A stretch of DNA of 64,000 bases from Anastatus disparis (taxonomy: Eukaryota; Arthropoda; Insecta; Hymenoptera; Eupelmidae), in NCBI GenBank assembly GCA_017163975.1, contig JAFFSR010000010.1, positions 310,001 through 374,000 on the forward strand. The letters run 5' to 3'. The notes below the pieces were generated by a model that had not been told where the DNA came from, did no database searches, and saw nothing but the letters and a program-made list of their open reading frames with translations. Below are positions 56,977 to 64,000 of this stretch, piece by piece (the stretch's first letter is position 1; every line of letters starts with the position of its first letter). Made by a program: the position numbers and the translations under genes.

Positions 56977-57222
56977 TTATTTATATTTTTTTATATCCCT
57001 GAGTTTTTGGGAATGAATATGTATTTGTTGAGTAATTAGTATGAAATTGTATTTTTTTAGCTTTTTAATCTTTGAGCAAAGGTTTTCTGTCCTCCATGGT
57101 TCCATCTGTATCTCGGTAAGATGGTTGTTTTTGTGTTCCTTGTACCTGACCCATTGTTCATCTCGACTATACTCTATGAGTAATGAAATGAAAATAAAAA
57201 TCTTTACGTAGTGTAAGAGTAT
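56977..57222 (-). other. Two overlapping small unassigned frames
   Basis: A 34-codon ORF with ATG at 57,161 ends at 57,057 (MNNGSGTRNTKTTILPRYRW). A second frame, without an early ATG, runs 57,222-56,977 and is Lys-rich. Either could be a small gene of the element. Neither is recognised. Confidence 0.3.
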
Positions 57223-57361
57223 TTATACTATATATGTTATGTTTGGAAATGAAAAAGTGGAGGGGATGAAATAAAAAAATCATTTTGTCAAGTATTTTGT
57301 AGCTTTAATAATGTATAATTTTTTGTAATACAAATATAATAAAATAATAATCGCGCATTAA

Positions 57362-57565
57362 TTATTTATTGATTAAGTATTCATTATATTTTTTTAATAA
57401 TACAGGTTGGATAACGGATTTCATTCTTTCAATTCTCATTCCAAATCTTTCTCTGTCACGACCTATTTGTTCCCATTCACCACGTCGCGCACTTTGACTT
57501 GCATAAGGCCACACATACATAATTTTAATAGATGGTTTACCTTCCTTAAAATGTACACGCTTCAT
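57362..57565 (-). CDS. Small conserved Polinton-type protein
   Basis: 67 residues: MKRVHFKEGKPSIKIMYVWP, then a charged helix (ARRGEWEQIGRDRERFGMRI) and a short hydrophobic end. I recall similar short proteins with the G-x-WE-x4-RDRERF pattern in insect Polinton-like elements; their role is unknown. It lies 259 bases downstream of the 205-residue gene on the same strand. Confidence 0.55.
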   Translation of the reverse strand: MKRVHFKEGKPSIKIMYVWPYASQSARRGEWEQIGRDRERFGMRIERMKSVIQPVLLKKYNEYLINK

Positions 57566-57824
57566 TTTTATTATATTTACATCTCAATTTAGATTAAGGA
57601 TCATACATGAAAGCATACAAGTCGTTGTAAATGTATGGTAAAGTATAAGCACTAATTTCTAAAATTACAATATTCTATGTAGATTTATCTAAATCTTTAT
57701 CGTCAAGCATTTTTGTTAAAAAAAAAGTTGTTACATCGTGAATTTTTACACTATAATGTTGATTAAAATTAGTAAAGGTTTTCAATATAGATGACCTTAC
57801 ATCTTCCTCGCTATCTTTCTTGAA

Positions 57825-58442
57825 CTATTCCTTAAGGTATTCTTGGATGTAGTCGATAATTCTGTTGACTTTTCCTGCAAAACGTTCCAATTGTACCAGA
57901 TGTTCATCTATACAAGGCACTGCGAGCTTAAGACCATCAAAAGAGACTTTTTGCAAGCAGGTTGAAGACGTTTGGTACATAGATTTCCTTTTTTTATTAG
58001 GCGATTCACTTTGCTCTTCAACGTCTACTGGTTGAGCCTGTACTGATGGTTGAAATACTGCTCTTTCCTCGAGCACAATGGTTTTTGTATGGTATGATGT
58101 CGTAAATAAAAGATCGTGGTTTTCTAAATAAAGTTTCGATGGATTTCCGTATTCAGTTTTGAATACGTAACTCTCTTGAAAATAAGTGTTGATCAAGTCA
58201 AAATGATTTTTCAATAGTCTCCAGGCATTGATATCAAAATTAATCCATTTGGATGAAGTATTTGTCGATATCTTTACGCAAGGTTTGTAATATCCACCTT
58301 CATATTGTAAACCAACAGCTGCACGTTTGGTCTGCGACTTGTTGAGAGAATATGTTGTTGACAAGAGCATACTATCTAAAGGTATACTATGCTCTTTTAA
58401 GCGGTTATTGTCACGGCAATTGTCACTCGTTGATTGTGCCAT
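57825..58442 (-). CDS. Polinton-associated 205-residue protein, probable DNA-associated
   Basis: Residues 25-110 have alternating strands (KRAAVGLQYEGGYYKPCVKI, KWINFDINAWRLLKNHFDLI) suggestive of a small nucleic-acid-binding domain. NKKRKSM near residue 150 is a nuclear signal. The C-terminus (LVQLERFAGKVNRIIDYIQE) is helical. No catalytic motif. It has its own promoter, 90 bases upstream of the ATG, and a 0.9 kb repeat-bearing gap separates it from the protease. A single-stranded-DNA-binding role is possible but unproven. Confidence 0.6.
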   Translation of the reverse strand: MAQSTSDNCRDNNRLKEHSIPLDSMLLSTTYSLNKSQTKRAAVGLQYEGGYYKPCVKISTNTSSKWINFDINAWRLLKNHFDLINTYFQESYVFKTEYGNPSKLYLENHDLLFTTSYHTKTIVLEERAVFQPSVQAQPVDVEEQSESPNKKRKSMYQTSSTCLQKVSFDGLKLAVPCIDEHLVQLERFAGKVNRIIDYIQEYLKE

Positions 58443-58530
58443 ATTTGATTATTGTGTATAACTTGAGAGAGAAATAAAATTGTCGACTTACGTATAACCG
58501 AGTATTACTTGATTTGTGTCTGAACTGGAA

Positions 58531-58564
58531 CTGATCTGCCTTGAGGTTTCGCTTGTTCTTTATA
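58531..58564 (-). promoter_or_regulatory. TATA-Inr promoter of the 205-residue gene
   Basis: Minus strand TATAAAG (58,564-58,558) and TCAGTTC with A at 58,532: spacing 32. Confidence 0.65.
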
Positions 58565-58639
58565 TTCCTAATCCCTACCACATTAAAAACCATGTGGGGG
58601 GAAAGAATGTATCGTTCTATATTCTTTTTCCAAAAATAT

Positions 58640-59110
58640 CATGTTTATCTTGAAAGATAATATGTAAAAGATTCAACGATTCGGCATCGTTTTCGAAGAA
58701 TGAAATATTATGATTTCTCGAAAATCCAGTTATAACGCTTATATTTTATCATCTCCTGTTGAGACATGTATTTAATCACATCCTGTCCGAAATAAAAAGA
58801 TTCAAATGTCACAAGTTATTCCGTAGTATGTAATATTATATTTCATTGATAAGTAAAATATAACGGTCGCATTATATCATTTCCTGTTAAACCGTATTTT
58901 GGCATAACCTGACAAAAATTTTAGTACCCTTTGTCAATAGTGATATCACGGTATACAATATTATATTTCACCGATAAGAGAAATAAGAGGTTTACATTTC
59001 ATCATCTTTTTTACTTGAGATTTATATTTCATCATAAACCGCTAAAAGATTCTATTCTCAACTTTGATGTCACATAATATTTAAATAATATGTAGCGTAT
59101 ATCGAATATA
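58640..59110. repeat. Three diverged units of about 125-130 bases in the intergenic gap
   Basis: ATTATATTTCA(T/C)(T/C)GATAAG and TATATCATTTCCTGTT-like blocks recur near 58,740, 58,870 and 58,990. The rest of 58,443-59,371 is AT-rich with no ORF. Confidence 0.55.
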
Positions 59111-59371
59111 TTTTATTTCCTTTGTTGTTAAAATATTATATTTTTGCATTAAATAAGTTTAAATAAATAGGATTATATTATAAAAAATTGTATAACGGAA
59201 ATTCATAAAATAAATATATTTTCTCTGTGAAATGATAAGTTAAATATTTTTAAATAATAACAATATGGAAAGGATAAGGTGTAGGTAAATAATTATTGCG
59301 ACGAAAAAATGTACATTTGATTAATATTTATTGTATATAAATTTCATGTTACAACGATGATAAATTTAATA

Positions 59372-59905
59372 TTATATTCTCGAAGTACATGTTTGATTAC
59401 AAAAGCCAAAACCTAGTGAACGTTCGTTACTAAAAGCTTTTACAAATTTTTTACGTTTAATTTTGTTCTTTATTAGTTTATTATAAAATTTTATAACTAA
59501 ATTATCGTTCTTTTTGGAATCTCTTGAAAACTTACTGCAAAACGTACGTAAATTATGAAAATGAGACATATGATATAAAAACATAATACAATATTGACCG
59601 CAAACTTGCGAATTGTAGCTTTGCATTCGTTGCTTATTCCATTCGTATCGCACACAATTTCTTTTGAGTCTATCGAGATGATGTGATGAGGCTGGTGGCA
59701 ATCCGTAGCTGTCAAAGTAGGTTCCAATGCCATTTTTATTTATGTATATAGCAATCCAATGAGATCCACCTTTTGTATGATCGTCAACGTTTGCAATTAT
59801 AGCTGCTGGAAGTTCGAGAATGTTCGGAATCCGATCTGCAGCATATACACCTACAGTTCTAGCGTTGACTGTACTAAGAGCTTTGATTATTTGACGAGTA
59901 TTCAT
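59372..59905 (-). CDS. Adenain-type cysteine protease of the Polinton
   Basis: 177 residues. Catalytic residues fit the adenovirus protease/Ulp1 fold: His49 (GGSHWIAIYI), Asp65 (GTYFDSYG), the oxyanion Gln95 (MQSYNSQ) and Cys102 in VCGQYC. Adenovirus adenain has Glu at the second position; Polinton and Ulp1 proteases usually have Asp. The basic C-terminal 50 residues may bind DNA. It would cleave capsid precursors in the assembling particle. Its ATG overlaps the upstream stop as ATGA (59,902-59,905), which suggests coupled translation. No break seen. Confidence 0.85.
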   Translation of the reverse strand: MNTRQIIKALSTVNARTVGVYAADRIPNILELPAAIIANVDDHTKGGSHWIAIYINKNGIGTYFDSYGLPPASSHHLDRLKRNCVRYEWNKQRMQSYNSQVCGQYCIMFLYHMSHFHNLRTFCSKFSRDSKKNDNLVIKFYNKLIKNKIKRKKFVKAFSNERSLGFGFCNQTCTSRI

Positions 59906-60603
59906 TGTTCGTCATCTTCATAATCTTCATATACTTCCGAATTGTTATCTTTCATTGCCTTGATGGAATCTCTTGGTGATGACGGACGATCAACTTCATC
60001 CTCACCTCCATCGGCAACTACGCGAGCTAACCTACGTGCTTTTAAACGTTCAAGAAGTGCTTCGCTTAACTTCAATGGACTGTCGTTGAGGTTGTCAGAT
60101 GTCATACACAATGAAAGTTTCGTATGCAACCACTTCCTCAGAATATATGCCTGATTGAGGGCACATACAGCTCTTTTATACTTATCTTTTGTACTATGAG
60201 TGACACATGAAAATCCAGCCTTATGATATCTTGTAAAGAGTTCATTGAATGATGGTGAGTATATTTCTAGATTGATGATTTCTCGTGACATGGCTGCTTC
60301 TAGATACTTTGCTTTTTCGTAACCTCTAGTATAGATTTTTACAGCTATTTTTGTAATGTTGTATAAATTGAGTAGCAGTTCATCAATAGAAACATCGCCT
60401 TCTATCCATTGAATACCATGATGATGATTTATGATGAATTCGTTGCTCCGTTTTACTCCCGATGGCAATTCAGAGAAATTATGTGGTGATTTCACAATCC
60501 AGTGGGAGAAAACTCTAGTTTTTAAACTAAGTACCGCCACTTCCTTTTGAAAAAATTTATTGTCCCGATCTTTTAGACCTTGAATATCGATGACGAAATC
60601 CAT
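59902..60603 (-). CDS. Polinton-associated protein with RNase H-like N-terminus
   Basis: 233 residues, beginning MDFVIDIQGLKDRDNKFFQK, with IVKSPHNFSELP, NHHHGIQWIEGDV and YTRGYEKAKYLE. This pattern is common in insect Polinton-like elements. The opening strand plus loop recalls DEDD exonucleases, but the usual D-x-E catalytic pair is D-x-Q here, so activity is doubtful. The C-terminus is Arg-rich then acidic (EVYEDYEDDEQ). It shares its stop with the protease start. A TATA/Inr pair lies 55 bases upstream. Confidence 0.65.
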   Translation of the reverse strand: MDFVIDIQGLKDRDNKFFQKEVAVLSLKTRVFSHWIVKSPHNFSELPSGVKRSNEFIINHHHGIQWIEGDVSIDELLLNLYNITKIAVKIYTRGYEKAKYLEAAMSREIINLEIYSPSFNELFTRYHKAGFSCVTHSTKDKYKRAVCALNQAYILRKWLHTKLSLCMTSDNLNDSPLKLSEALLERLKARRLARVVADGGEDEVDRPSSPRDSIKAMKDNNSEVYEDYEDDEQ

Positions 60604-60654
60604 GACTTTACTTTTTTGACCTCTTTCACTGTACAGATTAAGACTTCGGAAAGA

Positions 60655-60692
60655 GACTGATGATCGGGGTAGTTCATCAATGATCTTTTATA
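60655..60692 (-). promoter_or_regulatory. TATA-Inr promoter for the 233-residue protein and protease
   Basis: Minus strand TATAAAAG (60,692-60,685) and TCAGTC (60,660-60,655), then a 55-base leader. Confidence 0.6.
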
Positions 60693-60732
60693 CTAATTAC
60701 CCCCACTGTGATTTTACTCCCACTCTTTTAGC

Positions 60733-62061
60733 TCAAGCATTAAAATCCGTTATAATATTACGACTTGAATCTATTTCCAGAACGTTATCGTATTCTGCGT
60801 AAATGATACAATTTATTGTTTGTTCCAAGGCCTGATCAAATTTCACTTCTACTCTAATACTACCACGTTTGATAAGATTCCAGTGTAAAGCAGAATTTGC
60901 AGAAAGATCGGGTGTCAGATCAAATGCAAACAAACAAAAACCTCTAGAATAATCTATTCGACTGAGACAAAGGGACTCATTAGAAAAATGTATTCCTGTT
61001 CCTGAAAATAAGGTGTGATAAGCTTCAACGAACTGAGGATTATCGCCTGTAAATTTTGGCTGTAGAGGTTTACTCGGTATTTGTACAGCGTCAATGTGGA
61101 GCGAAAGATAATTAATTGAAAAATGTTGAAAGTTAAGCGGATTGAATTGTCTATTTCCATTAAACGCCCTGTTATCAACGAAGCCTATTATAATTCTTTT
61201 TGGTAACTGTCCTAAAATAACGTTATCCAGAGTATCACCATGTATACCCCTATGCATGGTGAATGATTTCATTTCAACTCGTGTAATAGGACATTTTGCG
61301 GTTGCTTTTGTTAAAGCATTGACATGGGCGAGTAATATTCCTGGACTAATTTTTACACGCCGTATCATCAAAGAAGCTTCTTTCATACTAACACTAAAAG
61401 TAATATTTTCTGAAGCATCCATAAGGCAAAAAGCATCTTTACTTCGAACAAGTCGTACTCTTACTTCAACACCATTTAATAAAAATTTATTTTGATTGAA
61501 AACGTCACAATGTAGATGACCTATTAGATCTACTGTTTTTGAATTTTCTGTATAATATGATCGGTTTAATAGACCATGATTAGCTTCAGCACTAGCACGC
61601 GTTACGTTTGGTAGAGCTTCCATTTTTCCAACAGAATCGAGATACCAAAGAGATGTTGTTAGGTGTGAATTCATTGTAGAGCTTGAGTAATTTAATAATG
61701 TTTCGATATAGGCTCTGTATGGGTAAGCATTGTTTGGTGGTGAGACGAGTTTTTGATTGAAGAATATATCAACCTGATTAAACAGTGAGTGAAGAAAATT
61801 ATTAACAGGTCCTACTTTACCATTCTCAGCGGGAATATTTGGTATAATTTGTACACGCACATTTAGCATCGTATGTGCTAGATCTATATAATCCTCAGCT
61901 CCAGGTATTACAAATTCAATCGGTTCATCGTCGGTAAGTGATGACACTGGTTTATATTGAATAAATTGTGAAGATTCTAAAGATGTTTGTGTTGGCGGAA
62001 GTGTAAATAAGTCTAATTCTGATTTCATGCACTCGCATGAGTTTGCATGTAAGAACGCCAT
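60733..62061 (-). CDS. Polinton major capsid protein (double jelly-roll, F54H12.2-like)
   Basis: 442 residues from the ATG at 62,061; an upstream in-frame ATG at 62,085 would add 8 residues. I prefer 62,061 because the family usually opens M-x-FLH-x-NSCECxKSELDLF, seen here as MAFLHANSCECMKSELDLF. Further hallmarks are LPPTQTSLESSQFIQYKPVS, IEFVIPGAEDYIDLAHTMLN and a NRSYYTENSKTVDLIGHLH block. Length fits the family. It forms the icosahedral shell. It is intact. The gene follows pX by 10 bases, or overlaps it by 14 with the earlier start. Confidence 0.9.
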   Translation of the reverse strand: MAFLHANSCECMKSELDLFTLPPTQTSLESSQFIQYKPVSSLTDDEPIEFVIPGAEDYIDLAHTMLNVRVQIIPNIPAENGKVGPVNNFLHSLFNQVDIFFNQKLVSPPNNAYPYRAYIETLLNYSSSTMNSHLTTSLWYLDSVGKMEALPNVTRASAEANHGLLNRSYYTENSKTVDLIGHLHCDVFNQNKFLLNGVEVRVRLVRSKDAFCLMDASENITFSVSMKEASLMIRRVKISPGILLAHVNALTKATAKCPITRVEMKSFTMHRGIHGDTLDNVILGQLPKRIIIGFVDNRAFNGNRQFNPLNFQHFSINYLSLHIDAVQIPSKPLQPKFTGDNPQFVEAYHTLFSGTGIHFSNESLCLSRIDYSRGFCLFAFDLTPDLSANSALHWNLIKRGSIRVEVKFDQALEQTINCIIYAEYDNVLEIDSSRNIITDFNA

Positions 62062-62071
62062 CTTACTTTTT

Positions 62072-62578
62072 TTACTTAGGTCCAAAAATATCTGTCACAC
62101 TACGTAAACCTTGTATTTTCTTTTTGCTAACTCTTTTACGTTTTCTAATACCACCTTTCTTCTTTTTTATAACGCTTTGTTTTCTTTTTACTTTAGTACG
62201 AGCTGTTGAGCGTCTTTTAGGAGACTGACGCTTCCGCTTAGCAACACGATGTTTATATCCCGACCCCTTCATCATTTCAGAGATTTTATTAACTGCTTTC
62301 CTCTTGAGATTCCAACCTGATTCATGCATTCTCGTATTTACAGACTGTTTGAAATTTGTACCGTTGTTGGTAACATCGTCTAGTACATGCATTCCCGCGC
62401 GAACAGCTTCTTTACCGACTGCTTTTGCTCCACTGTTAAGATAAGGTAAGACTCTTCGAAAAAGTCCTCCTAGGAAACTTCCTATACCATGATCACGTTG
62501 GTAATGTGAACCGCTGAATACCCGGTGGATTCCGCCGCCGCCAATCTGCTCGGAATAATAAGCTGCGCAATGAGACAT
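62072..62578 (-). CDS. pX/mu-like core protein of the Polinton
   Basis: 168 residues. Residues 31-68 (GIGSFLGGLFRRVLPYLNSG then VGKEAVRAGMHVLDDV) form the Gly-rich amphipathic segment typical of adenovirus pX-like and Polinton core proteins. Residues 110-160 are almost entirely Lys/Arg with Ser/Thr, suitable for DNA condensation. It lies directly between the minor and major capsid genes, the usual position. No frame break. Confidence 0.75.
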   Translation of the reverse strand: MSHCAAYYSEQIGGGGIHRVFSGSHYQRDHGIGSFLGGLFRRVLPYLNSGAKAVGKEAVRAGMHVLDDVTNNGTNFKQSVNTRMHESGWNLKRKAVNKISEMMKGSGYKHRVAKRKRQSPKRRSTARTKVKRKQSVIKKKKGGIRKRKRVSKKKIQGLRSVTDIFGPK

Positions 62579-62587
62579 ATTTTTAAA

Positions 62588-63436
62588 TTAATGATTACGT
62601 TTAAAGTGAAGCGTAACCGTCAACGTCCCATACTCAAATGGTATACGACGACCATGCTGATCCCTTATATCTAAAATGATATTCTGAAAAGTGTTATTAA
62701 GTAAAGGGATGTAATTTATAGGTGAAAACTGTTTTACTATGTTAGATCCAAATGTGTATTTTGTATTATTAAATGTGACTATACGTAACAGTGAAGCTTG
62801 ATTATCTCCCACTGTGTAAGGCACACATAAATCTGTGTAAATGTAGAATTGATCGGCTATTGCTCTTGCTAAACATGCTGGCCTATTACCGGTAATCGTC
62901 ACTCCCTTTGTGCTCTCCTTATTTTTCTTTGCTTTCAAAGTAATAATCGCCTCTTTACCATAAAATTCATTTTCAAATCCGAAAACTTTTCTAAGCTTTT
63001 CATTCATTTGGATATAATGTATTTCTTCACATTCGCATACTCGTTGTATCGCGTAAAATCCTTTTCTTTTCTTCGAGGCGTTAAATACTATATGCTTATT
63101 AATATCACCAGCATGGTTATTGATTGCTCGGGCCAATTCACCAATATTTTCATATGCTTCAGAGGGAAATGAACATTCAAATTCTTTTATATTGCTCACA
63201 TCGAAAATATTTTGAGGAAGTTCTTTACTATCTATAAAGAAGGCAAACTTAGCTTCAGATTCTTGAATGTGTAAAATAGTACTGGGTAAATGAATTTCAG
63301 TCAATCCGACACTCCAATCACCGTGTAATCGTATCTCATGCGATAAATGGGTGGTAAAGCAAGATGTTGTGTTATCCGGAAAGTATTTCATACTACTATT
63401 ACTAGGAAGAACCAAGTAAAAAGATTCATCTTCCAT
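62588..63436 (-). CDS. Polinton minor capsid (penton-like) protein
   Basis: 282 residues, starting MEDESFYLVLPSNSSMKYFP, with a FTTHLSHEIRLHGDWSVGL segment and EIHLPSTI: the conserved opening of the single-jelly-roll vertex protein family in Polintons and adintoviruses. It ends in a beta-rich FEYGTLTVTLHFKRN. Length is in the family range. It sits four bases after the integrase stop and nine before pX. Intact. Confidence 0.8.
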   Translation of the reverse strand: MEDESFYLVLPSNSSMKYFPDNTTSCFTTHLSHEIRLHGDWSVGLTEIHLPSTILHIQESEAKFAFFIDSKELPQNIFDVSNIKEFECSFPSEAYENIGELARAINNHAGDINKHIVFNASKKRKGFYAIQRVCECEEIHYIQMNEKLRKVFGFENEFYGKEAIITLKAKKNKESTKGVTITGNRPACLARAIADQFYIYTDLCVPYTVGDNQASLLRIVTFNNTKYTFGSNIVKQFSPINYIPLLNNTFQNIILDIRDQHGRRIPFEYGTLTVTLHFKRNH

Positions 63437-63440
63437 TTTT

Positions 63441-64000
63441 TTAAAGGTTAGTTAATTCACTTGCGTTTATCCAAGAATTGAATTTTTCAGGATACCCATA
63501 CCATTTAACGAGTACTTGCTTATTACGACCACGACCTCGGCTACGTATTACACGATCAATCTTAAACTTTTCTGTTTCGGCTAAACGTTTTTGTCCAACT
63601 TTAACCAACTCTTCGGGATAGAAAAACCCATCTATTTTTTCACCTATTTAAATCTGTCAATTCGTACGTGTAAAGCTGCTGCCGTCTTGATATACGCGAA
63701 ATTTTAAAAATTTCTTCGCTATAATTTTTCTCGTATCCTTTCTCGAAGGTACCTTTTGTACGACTGATGCGGACATAAGAACCCACCGAATATATAAGTG
63801 CGTGAGATGGTTTTCTTTGACTAAGAGCTCTTTTTTCTAAATTAATTCTCGCTTTGGAAGCATTATAAATTGTCACTTCTGCAGGTATCATTCTAATTCC
63901 ACTGTGTAAAGCATGATTGTATGCTTTCACTATGTTTTGTATGACATCTATGTATCTGTGAGTATTTTTATGCGTAAAATATCGAAACATACGTTCTTTG
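63441..64000 (-). pseudogene. Retrovirus-like integrase C-terminus with chromodomain, frameshifted
   Basis: The frame is open through the window edge (residues KERMFRYFTHKNTHRYIDVI.., core-domain end) to a stop at about 63,637 after YTYELTDLNR. A second frame, offset by one base, continues 63,636-63,441 with GFFYPEEL, a basic linker and a chromodomain-like VLVKWYGYPEKFNSWI ending at TAA 63,441-63,443. A single-base insertion near 63,640 explains the break. Polinton integrases insert element DNA into the host genome, and the chromodomain helps targeting. The N-terminal zinc finger and most of the catalytic core lie outside the window. Confidence 0.85.

Overview
The window is a very AT-rich piece of an animal nuclear genome, most likely an arthropod and possibly a hymenopteran insect. 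The organism call rests only on the kinds of mobile element present and on protein families I remember from insect genomes. I see no convincing host gene. Almost everything with recognisable structure is a mobile element, a virus-derived element or a repeat, and the elements are heavily nested.

Region 1 (about 1-26,700) is a graveyard of inverted-repeat elements. Short palindromic elements flanked by TTAA (piggyBac-like) lie at 1,945-2,412, 4,933-5,314 and 5,569-5,950. A composite with 0.65-0.7 kb terminal inverted repeats spans 7,613-20,325. Inside it sit a TA-flanked palindrome (8,556-17,027), a gag-only LTR retrotransposon (8,696-15,992, target-site duplication TTAT) and another TA-flanked palindrome carrying tRNA-like sequences (17,488-19,157). 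Two more TA-flanked palindromes lie at 22,048-23,487 and 24,360-25,439.

Region 2 (26,703-44,858) is the most striking object. It is an approximately 18.2 kb palindrome with TTAA on both sides and terminal GGGTATGGTTTCACGC repeats. Its arms share about 5.6 kb plus a 10-11 bp minisatellite, around a 2.5 kb single-copy loop. Each arm carries a FLYWCH-finger gene with a DUF8207-like tail, a small acidic nuclear protein gene, an opposing TATA/Inr promoter that reads into a repeat-rich stretch which may make a structured RNA, and iteron-like repeats. The loop carries a DUF8207 gene of the kind seen in insect Polinton-like elements, a second Polinton-type small gene and an IAP-like RING remnant. The acidic gene looks like a replication-dependent histone gene: CCAAT, TATA, Inr, a 25-base leader, a short intronless ORF, and then a perfect histone-type stem-loop GGCCCTTTTCAGGGCC 46 bases after the stop.

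Region 3 (44,863-56,640) holds more TTAA elements, a probable 2.45 kb solo LTR (TGGT duplications), a decayed Gypsy-type gag and a decayed Helitron helicase.

Region 4 (about 56,900-64,000, all minus strand) is one part of a Polinton/Maverick (adintovirus-like) element. Reading along the minus strand it has the integrase C-terminus (frameshifted), penton-like minor capsid protein, pX-like core protein, major capsid protein, a conserved RNase H-like protein, an adenain-type protease and two further small proteins. These genes are packed with 4-13 base gaps and an ATGA overlap. The cluster's 3' side also carries a perfect histone-type stem-loop (GGTCCTTTTCAGGACC), which links it to the giant palindrome. 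Polymerase B and the packaging ATPase are not in the window.
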